Position numbers and translations under genes: made by a program. The notes beneath the pieces are model-generated. The model worked only from the letters and a program-made list of their open reading frames with translations. It was not told the origin of the DNA and ran no database searches. Of a stretch of 64,000 nt of DNA, positions 55,901-61,861 are shown piece by piece. The stretch covers positions 1 to 64,000 of the forward strand of contig CBDBUY010000010.1 of NCBI GenBank assembly GCA_965212145.1. The letters are read 5' to 3'. Positions within the stretch are counted from its first letter, which is position 1; each line of letters opens with the position of its first letter. The DNA comes from JAAEPI01 sp965212145. Its GTDB lineage: Bacteria > Bacteroidota > Bacteroidia > Cytophagales > Cyclobacteriaceae.

Positions 55901-56308
55901 TTGAGCGAATTGGAACCTGGAAAATACCTTGCGACAATTAAAGGTTCAGACACGCACAATAATCCAGTGGAAAGGTCAGTTGAGTTTGTAGTTTCAGACC
56001 AACCGATACTTCAAACCTATAATTTCAACACCTATCCAAATCCCACAAGAGATTTTGTGAATTTCAGTTTTGAGCATGACAGAGAAGGCGAGCCGCTTCA
56101 AGTGGATTTGATCCTATACGCGTTAAATGGTGAGCAATCTGTTGTGTCAAGACAAGAAATTGACTTTAGTTTGAGAAATGAAACTGTGACATTCGATTGG
56201 TCTGACAAACGAATCATGGACGGAATTTATGCCTATAAATTGTCAATAAGAAGCCTTTCTGACGGAGCTCAGGCCGAGCAATTCGGAAGATTGGTTATAC
56301 GGAATTAA
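52949..56308 (+). CDS. porU: Type IX secretion system sortase PorU
   Basis: 1119 aa. Signal segment (about 14-27, ending SSVRGQ); an ATG at 52970 (residue 8) is an equally good start. The N-terminal beta-rich part (about 30-390) is followed by a gingipain-type C25 peptidase domain (about 395-770) with His642 in FLGHGSEEVWMDE and Cys676 in TATCEFGRYDD, the catalytic pair. Ig-like segments and a C-terminal T9SS type A-like domain follow (YPNPTRDFVNFSF, DGIYAYKL, GRLVIRN). PorU cuts the sorting domain from T9SS cargo at the cell surface and attaches anionic polysaccharide. It precedes porV, as is usual. Confidence 0.95.
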   Translation: MVFVDRLMHHRLTALICMLLIISSVRGQSVLATGDWYKVGVTTSGIYKLDRSFLSNLGLQVSTLDPRTIKVYGNGGGGMLPQSNNEPRPFDLVQNPIFAVGETDGSMDTGDYFLFYGQNPDKIEWTENGPVYEQNIYSDTTYYFIAFGNGDAQRITSRPSETTQASIISEFDDVIIHELEDRNILRSGRIWLGENMSPAAGLTRTFDFNVDNVTSFESISLTGVSQSQEACSIDILINGSQSGSLPLDPIPFGPGSTYSPKGRSNSAIFDLTGSSDQIEVRFQFNPNGGTSISYIDHFELHLKRYLSIVGNELSFRSISSINDPISTFEVEGMGSSDQIWDVTDPVAPVSVEFSHSGTKATFSATSDIIREFVAIKGANHPAPKSFGQVPNQDLKANTAIDAIIIAHPNFLAAANELADFHRSHDNFDIAVVTPRQIYNEFSSGMQDVSALRDYVKYVYDEGQQLKYLLLFGDASFAYKNPDFQNTNFVPIYQSRESFSPIFSHSSDDYFGFLEDDEGEWFESSQGDHTMEIGVGRIPAKTTAEAQVAVNKIIRYSTRVEALGKWRTDFVYVADDGDANIHVQQADDLSLTIEEESNFNTRKLYLDAFEQEVSPSRERSPELKRKIVESINKGALFLNFLGHGSEEVWMDENVLIPSTVEELRNYQRLPIIVTATCEFGRYDDPFQFSGAERLLLFDQGAVALLTTTRPVFAHTNFILNQAYHASVLEAADDVTMRLGDIIRQTKNEGLQGPVNRNFALLGDPMLRPAYPNLKIELDQFTEAEPETLSALELVTISGSIVDGEQIRDDFSGTIELELFDIPVQKITKGQQSAPHSYQERDNALYRGKATVSNGAFSHQFRLPRSISYKNQPGKLVLYAASETLEIDAGGGSKNILIGGTDQTAPEDTSPPDLQVYLNEPSFTNGSKVGSGAMLIAKFSDESGINISSSGFDRGITLELGEEIIELNEFYTSDLDDHTKGTVLYPLSELEPGKYLATIKGSDTHNNPVERSVEFVVSDQPILQTYNFNTYPNPTRDFVNFSFEHDREGEPLQVDLILYALNGEQSVVSRQEIDFSLRNETVTFDWSDKRIMDGIYAYKLSIRSLSDGAQAEQFGRLVIRN

Positions 56309-56318
56309 ACTATCTTTG
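56291..56318 (+). promoter_or_regulatory. Promoter upstream of porV
   Basis: TTG at 56291-56293, 17 bp spacer, then TATCTTTG at 56311-56318, an exact TAnnTTTG -7 element. The ATG of porV follows 20 nt later. The promoter starts inside the last codons of porU, so porV can be expressed separately from porU. Confidence 0.6.
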
Positions 56319-56338
56319 GAAGCTGTTTTTAATATCTA

Positions 56339-57505
56339 ATGAGAAGAATTTTTGCTGTTTTAATCTCCCTTTCACCCATTGCTTTACTAGCACAACAGGT
56401 GGATGACCTACTTGGGAGAAACAATAACCCGATAACAGTGGCCGTACCGTTCGTGAGCTTCGCTCCAGATAGCAGAAGTTCTGCTCTGGGAGATGCCGGG
56501 GTGGCTTCCACTCCAGATGCATACAGTATCCACTGGAACTCCGCAAAGCTGGCTTTCATCGAAGACGACATGGGATTTTCTTTCTCGTATTCTCCATGGC
56601 TTGGGAACATTGTGGACGACATGTCAGTCAATTATCTGACTTTCTACAACAGGTTGAACAACCAGGAAACTATCGGGGCGTCTCTTCGCTATTTCGATAT
56701 GGGGGAGTTAATCCTCACCGATGAAAACGGGGAAGGCCTGGGCTTGGAAAATCCAAGAGAACTTGCCCTGGATGCCGCCTATTCGAGGAAATTAACGGAA
56801 AATCTAAGCGTGGGTGTGGCTGGTAGATTCATATGGTCTAATCTCACTGGACAGCTTAATAATGCACAAGGAGCGCGTGCTGGAACATCCATCGCAGTAG
56901 ATATGGGTGTTTACTATAAAAAGCCGTTCATTTTGAGTGGTAGAAATTCTGAGATGGCCTTTGGATTGAACTTGTCGAATATCGGGCAGAAAGTGTCTTA
57001 TAGCACAGAAGACAATGAAGATTTCATTCCAGGAAACATGAGACTCGGAACGGCCTTCACAACGAACCTCGACGCATTCAATAAAATCACGCTCATGATT
57101 GACATCAACAAACTTCTGGTGCCGACTCCACCGGAGCGTGACCCTGAAACCGGGGAGATTGTTGCAGGAAAAGATCCTGATCGGTCACTTTTAAGTGGAA
57201 CGTTTGGCTCATTCGGTGACGCTCCTAGGGGCTTTGAGGAAGAAATGGAAGAACTGACTTATTCCTTTGGGGTGGAGTATTGGTACAAGGATGTTTTTGC
57301 CGCTAGGTCCGGTTATTTTAATGAACATCGAAACAAAGGAAATCGTAAATATTTCACTGCGGGAGTTGGGTTCCGCTACCAGGTATTTGGAGTAGATTTT
57401 TCCTATTTGATTCCTCAAGTGCAGAATCATCCGCTTGGAGACACACTTAGGATTTCGTTTTTGTTTAGCCTGGACAAGTCAGGTCAAGCTGAGCCCACCA
57501 ACTAG
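56339..57505 (+). CDS. porV: Type IX secretion system outer-membrane protein PorV
   Basis: 388 aa. Signal peptide (about 1-19, ending ALLAQ), then the PorV opening TVAVPFVSFAPDSRSSALGDAGVASTPDAYSIHWN and a FadL-like 14-strand barrel pattern (FSFSYSPWLGNIVDDMSVNYLTFYNR, SLRYFDMGELILTDENG). In the T9SS, PorV receives cargo from the SprA translocon and forms the attachment complex with PorU. It is 30 nt after porU with its own promoter-like element. Its stop codon and the stop of the convergent WG-repeat gene share the palindrome CTAG. Confidence 0.94.
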   Translation: MRRIFAVLISLSPIALLAQQVDDLLGRNNNPITVAVPFVSFAPDSRSSALGDAGVASTPDAYSIHWNSAKLAFIEDDMGFSFSYSPWLGNIVDDMSVNYLTFYNRLNNQETIGASLRYFDMGELILTDENGEGLGLENPRELALDAAYSRKLTENLSVGVAGRFIWSNLTGQLNNAQGARAGTSIAVDMGVYYKKPFILSGRNSEMAFGLNLSNIGQKVSYSTEDNEDFIPGNMRLGTAFTTNLDAFNKITLMIDINKLLVPTPPERDPETGEIVAGKDPDRSLLSGTFGSFGDAPRGFEEEMEELTYSFGVEYWYKDVFAARSGYFNEHRNKGNRKYFTAGVGFRYQVFGVDFSYLIPQVQNHPLGDTLRISFLFSLDKSGQAEPTN

Positions 57506-59619
57506 TCTGATTTTCGCAACATCATAACTTCTTCTTGAACTCGGATAGCCGAGTATTCGAAGAGAGTTACGCTCTGACCGTCTTTATTGAGCAAGCCATA
57601 TTTTTCACCTAGTCGTGCGATGAAATAATCGCCTTGCTCTTCTAGAAATTCGTAGGTGGGAGAAATCAATATAATGCCACGACTATTTGCGAGACCATAC
57701 CCATTCTCATTTTTGACTATATAAAGGCCAGATTGAGTTTCTTGAATCATCGAGTAAATCGGTTTTGAAAGCTCCTTGCCATCCTGCGTCAGGAATCCAT
57801 AGTTTCCGTTCAGTTTGAATACTGAAACACCATTCTTGAAATCCCCTACTGCATCGTAATGTGGTTGAATGGCGAGTCTTTCCTCTGAGTCGATGAATCC
57901 CCATTTCCCTCTCAATTGTATGGCCGCCATACCTTCAGAAAAGCTTCTTGCGGAATCGTATCGATTGGCAATTCTGAGCCTCCCCTGCTCGTCCACAAAA
58001 CCGAAAGCCCCATTCTTCTTGATTAAAAATAGTCCTTCGGAAAAATCATAAACATCCTCGACTCTCTGCGTCGAATCGATTTTAATTATGCCATTTGCTG
58101 ATCTGACTTCTGAATAATTATTTTTCAAAACAAAGTAGTCTCCAACTTTTCGGACGCTCTTAAATTCCACAGGAGCAATTAGTCTTCCTCTACTCCCTAT
58201 CACCGTCTTCTTACCCTCAAAAGTGACGGTGAAATAGTCTTCCTGCGGCGCAATAACATCAATGGTCCTAAAGAGCAATCGTCCATCTTTGGAGAATAGA
58301 AAGCTCCCGGATTTATTAGTTGCCAAAAAGTGATTGTTCACCCACCTGATAGAGTCAAAATCAGGCTGAATAAGCCATTCCTTTTCTGCTTGAAATACAC
58401 CCCATTTGTTGACATACTTGACAATGGCTTTTCTACCGGTGATCTCCTGTACTTGATCGTATCTAAACTCCGATATTGACTTTTGGATGCCATCTAAAAT
58501 GGCATAGAATCCGAATTTTTTAACTGCCAGATATTGACGGTTCATCGGAACGACAACATCGAATCTCTTATCAGATAATTTCTGTCCTTGTCGATTGAAT
58601 ACAGTCCAGCCATCATAGGAGGATTTATAGAAAAAGGCCCCATCAAAATAGATCGAATCTCGGCTTCTTAGAATTTCCTTCCGATAAGGATCAAGAGCCA
58701 CCCATAGGTCTTCAGGAATGGTTTTTAAAACTGAGAATCCATTGACAAGCTGTTTCAGCTCGTACTGTCTATCTTCTCTTTCAGGATGGAAGCTGACCGT
58801 TCCCGATAAATGCTTCAGCAAGTTTCCTCGACTTATAAATGTGACAGAATCAGCCGCAATTTCCATATCCTCACCTCCAGTTCTGACTTCCCAGGTTGGA
58901 AAGGCGATAACCTCATTATGACTAACAATTTCCTTGTGTATGGGGCGGTGAATAACCTCTCCGCTTTTGCGAACTAACCCATCAAATCCTTTTCTAGTGG
59001 TGATCAAAAAATCTCCGTCCACTCGGACTTTATCCAGAGTTTTTTCAATAACTGTCCCGTCAACCCGAAACAAATCCAAATGCCCAGAAGACGATCGCGC
59101 AATTACCACATCGCCGGCCACTTCGATCTGGTGATACGTTGTTGCACAGATATCGATCAGAGAAATGCTCCGAGCACCCATCAGGAATTTCTGATTCTCA
59201 AGGACGGTTAGTAATAACACCTCTCCTACCCTTTCAATTTCGAAGTAGTCCTGATTAAGCTGAATTTTTCCTTTTGCATTGATCAGCCCATAGAAAAACC
59301 TATTCGTGAACTTCCCTTTATTGGCTACCAAAAAAAGGTCCGGAGCGATGGGGAGAAGTTTATCGTACACAGGTGGGGTAATTCGCTTTCCCGCCAGGCT
59401 AAGAAGCCCCCATTTGTCATTCTCCTGAAATCCAATGGTGCCGGACGACACAGATACAAGTCCATTGCTCCAACCAAGGTCATCGTAAACCGGTGCAAGA
59501 ACTTCCTCACCTTCCAGTTTCAAACCCTTAAAATTCCCCTTGGTAATTAATTCTATGGATTGCCCATGAGTGGAAATAAACCCAATCAAGGCTGTCAAGA
59601 AACACAATAGTTTCAACAC
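57502..59619 (-). CDS. WG-repeat protein
   Basis: 705 aa with a signal peptide (about 1-19, ending STHGQ). The rest is a chain of WG-type repeats of 30-50 residues, each with a core such as KWGLLSLAGKRITPPVYDKL, FGFVDEQGRLRIANRYDSA, KWGFIDSEERLAIQPHYDAV, YGFLTQDGKELSKPIYSMI; I count at least ten recognisable units. Such proteins form beta structures, usually exported or surface-exposed in Bacteroidota, with no known enzyme activity. It starts 2 nt after the hemA stop, so it is probably co-transcribed with hemA although the roles seem unrelated. Confidence 0.85.
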   Translation of the reverse strand: MLKLLCFLTALIGFISTHGQSIELITKGNFKGLKLEGEEVLAPVYDDLGWSNGLVSVSSGTIGFQENDKWGLLSLAGKRITPPVYDKLLPIAPDLFLVANKGKFTNRFFYGLINAKGKIQLNQDYFEIERVGEVLLLTVLENQKFLMGARSISLIDICATTYHQIEVAGDVVIARSSSGHLDLFRVDGTVIEKTLDKVRVDGDFLITTRKGFDGLVRKSGEVIHRPIHKEIVSHNEVIAFPTWEVRTGGEDMEIAADSVTFISRGNLLKHLSGTVSFHPEREDRQYELKQLVNGFSVLKTIPEDLWVALDPYRKEILRSRDSIYFDGAFFYKSSYDGWTVFNRQGQKLSDKRFDVVVPMNRQYLAVKKFGFYAILDGIQKSISEFRYDQVQEITGRKAIVKYVNKWGVFQAEKEWLIQPDFDSIRWVNNHFLATNKSGSFLFSKDGRLLFRTIDVIAPQEDYFTVTFEGKKTVIGSRGRLIAPVEFKSVRKVGDYFVLKNNYSEVRSANGIIKIDSTQRVEDVYDFSEGLFLIKKNGAFGFVDEQGRLRIANRYDSARSFSEGMAAIQLRGKWGFIDSEERLAIQPHYDAVGDFKNGVSVFKLNGNYGFLTQDGKELSKPIYSMIQETQSGLYIVKNENGYGLANSRGIILISPTYEFLEEQGDYFIARLGEKYGLLNKDGQSVTLFEYSAIRVQEEVMMLRKSD

Positions 59620-59621
59620 GT

Positions 59622-60887
59622 TTAGACTTTCTTCTCTGAAGATTTTTCCAAATTGAATATGTCGTGGAGAGTCTCCACCAGGGAATCGGCATCTCCACGC
59701 TTGCAGGCAGCCTTCAATTCAAGGACCGGAAGCTTGATCACCTTCTGGATCATATTTTTAGTGACTGTGTTGAGCAACTCCAATTCCTTCTCAGATAGGT
59801 TCTTCAGGTGTCTGGATATTTCTTCTTGACGAATCAGTTCCAGTCGTTCTTTCAGCAGCTGGATGGTCGGGGACACAGTCATTTCCTCAGACCAGGACTT
59901 GAATTCATTGATATTCTCAACCACGATTTCCTCTACCTCGGCTTTGGCTTTCTGACGTTCCTTCAGCACTTGCGAACTTCTTTCTTCTATCTGGTCGATA
60001 TTGTAAAGCAAAACGCCCTGAACCTCTTCGACCTGGATGTCAATAGAGCGTGGGACAGAAAGATCAATCAGCAGTTTTGGCGTCAAAGAAGGCTGAATAT
60101 GTTTTCTTTCAATGAGTAATTGACCGGCATTCGCAGCGGAAATCACCACATCGGCCTTATTCACTTCAGCTTCCAACTTATCAATATCTGCAACTCGATA
60201 TCCTTGTTCCTCAGCCAATTTTTCGGCCCGATCTCTCGTACGGTTTATGATGGTCACGTCTGTGAAATCATCTCCCAGATTTTCGAGCACATTTTGACCA
60301 ATTTCTCCAGTTCCGATCAACAAAATTCGAGGGTCGTTTACAACCTCCAGTTGCGACTTGATCAATGAAACAGCGACTGAAGCCACCGATCCCGCCCCAT
60401 CTCGGAAGGACGTTTCCTGGGTCACTCTCTTATTTGCAAAGAAAATGGTGTGCATCAAGCGATGCAGGTATGGACCGGCCATCCCCTCATCAGCTGACCA
60501 TTGATAGGCATTCTTGACCTGATTGATGATCTGAATATCTCCGAGAACTTTGGCATCCAATCCAAGGCTCACACGAAATAAATGGGTGACTGCTTCGTCC
60601 CCCTCGAAAGATCTGAAAAACTCCTTAACTGAGTCCACTTCCAGATTTTTTTCCAGACAAAGTAGCTTCTGAACTTCTTGTTGTTGATCCACCGAGCAGG
60701 AAAAATAAATCTCCGTTCTGTTACAAGTTGACACAAGCATGGCTTCCGTTATTCCACACACTTCCTTCAGGTTTTGCAAAAACCTCTTGGATGTTGACTC
60801 ATGAAAACTTAATTTTTCCCTTATGTCTAACGGTGAGTCGTGATGACTAACTCCTAAAACCTGAAATTGTCTGCTCAAATCGCTCAT
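59622..60887 (-). CDS. hemA: Glutamyl-tRNA reductase
   Basis: 421 aa from the ATG at 60887. It reduces glutamyl-tRNA to glutamate-1-semialdehyde, the first committed step of tetrapyrrole synthesis by the C5 route. Seen: VLGVSHHDSPLDIREKLSF, the active-site Cys55 in LVSTCNRTEIYF, LDAKVLGDIQIINQVKNAY, the NADPH site LLIGTGEIGQNVLENL, and a C-terminal dimerisation helix. A further ATG at 60902 would overlap the -7 promoter element at 60900-60907, so the downstream start is preferred. The WG-repeat gene follows at once. Confidence 0.95.
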   Translation of the reverse strand: MSDLSRQFQVLGVSHHDSPLDIREKLSFHESTSKRFLQNLKEVCGITEAMLVSTCNRTEIYFSCSVDQQQEVQKLLCLEKNLEVDSVKEFFRSFEGDEAVTHLFRVSLGLDAKVLGDIQIINQVKNAYQWSADEGMAGPYLHRLMHTIFFANKRVTQETSFRDGAGSVASVAVSLIKSQLEVVNDPRILLIGTGEIGQNVLENLGDDFTDVTIINRTRDRAEKLAEEQGYRVADIDKLEAEVNKADVVISAANAGQLLIERKHIQPSLTPKLLIDLSVPRSIDIQVEEVQGVLLYNIDQIEERSSQVLKERQKAKAEVEEIVVENINEFKSWSEEMTVSPTIQLLKERLELIRQEEISRHLKNLSEKELELLNTVTKNMIQKVIKLPVLELKAACKRGDADSLVETLHDIFNLEKSSEKKV

Positions 60888-60899
60888 AAAATAGAGGTG

Positions 60900-60907
60900 C
60901 AAATGTA
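60900..60907 (-). promoter_or_regulatory. Bacteroidota -7 promoter element of hemA
   Basis: The minus strand reads TACATTTG, an exact TAnnTTTG match, identical to the element before mraZ. It ends 12 nt before the chosen ATG, so the leader would be only about 5-7 nt. No well-spaced TTG is visible. Confidence 0.5.
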
Positions 60908-60958
60908 TTTCATTGTAACAAGAGAATCATAATAAACAATTCTAATGGTGCTTAGTTT

Positions 60959-61846
60959 ATGATGCGGATTCGAAAATTAATTATTGATGCCTTCGGTTTT
61001 TCAAAAACCGAAACGAATGGTTTTCTGATCCTCATCGCAATAGTCATATGTAGCGCCATTCTCCCCAGGATATATTTTGCTAGGAATCATCCAGTACCAA
61101 GCGAAAATCAAGAAGCCTTCAGTCTGTGGGCGGAAGAAATTGAGCGTTCCATCAAAAAACGAAAGCAAATTCCTAAGGAAATCCTTAAACCAAGCGAATT
61201 CAATCCCAACACCGATAACTATGACAAGCTAGTCCGAGCAGGAGTTCCATCGCTCCAGGCCAAGAGGTTAATTTCTTATCGCAACAAAGGTGGGTTATTC
61301 AGAGCAAAAGAGGATCTCAAGAAACTCTATGGTCTAACCGATTCCGTTTATGCTAGGCTAGAGCCACATATCCTGATCACTTTACAAGAACGCATGAAAC
61401 CCGACGACCCCAAGATCAATGATCCGGTGGCCCGTGAATTTATACCGGTGATTCAGTTTGATTTGAATGAAGCCACCGCAGATGAACTTCAAAAAATCAG
61501 GGGTATTGGACCCGTGCTCTCCGAGAGAATCGTCAAATATCGGGACATGCTCGGAGGTTTTCATGACTTCACACAGCTAAATGAGGTTTACGGATTGAAG
61601 CCTGATGTAGTCGGAAAAATAGTGGAACAGGCGACCCTTAATGGAAGCATAGAGAAACTGACACTAAATCAGACCGATTCCCTAAAACAGCTAGCTAAGC
61701 ATCCTTACATCAACTATAATTTGGCCCGAGCTATCTTGAATTACCGTAAAGTCCATGGGGATTATTCGGACTTATCAGAGCTCAAAAACATAAAAGTTCT
61801 GGATGATAGCCTCTATCATAAATTAGCTCCTTATCTTTCTCTTTAG
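60959..61846 (+). CDS. Membrane-anchored helix-hairpin-helix protein (ComEA-like repeats)
   Basis: 295 aa. One N-terminal membrane segment (about 20-38, GFLILIAIVICSAILPRIYF), then three helix-hairpin-helix units: about 84-130 (NTDNYDKLVRAGVPSLQAKRL), about 165-215 (DLNEATADELQKIRGIGPVLSERIVKYR), and about 240-293 (HPYINYNLARAILNYRKVHGDYSD). The middle unit has the best ComEA-type LNxA-x-LxxIxGIGxxxAxxI pattern. Such units bind DNA without sequence preference. By analogy it could bind DNA in the periplasm for uptake, but Bacteroidota have many such proteins of unknown role. It is divergent from hemA and 15 bp before the helicase gene. Confidence 0.82.
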   Translation: MMRIRKLIIDAFGFSKTETNGFLILIAIVICSAILPRIYFARNHPVPSENQEAFSLWAEEIERSIKKRKQIPKEILKPSEFNPNTDNYDKLVRAGVPSLQAKRLISYRNKGGLFRAKEDLKKLYGLTDSVYARLEPHILITLQERMKPDDPKINDPVAREFIPVIQFDLNEATADELQKIRGIGPVLSERIVKYRDMLGGFHDFTQLNEVYGLKPDVVGKIVEQATLNGSIEKLTLNQTDSLKQLAKHPYINYNLARAILNYRKVHGDYSDLSELKNIKVLDDSLYHKLAPYLSL

Positions 61847-61861
61847 CTCAGCTAAGCCTTC

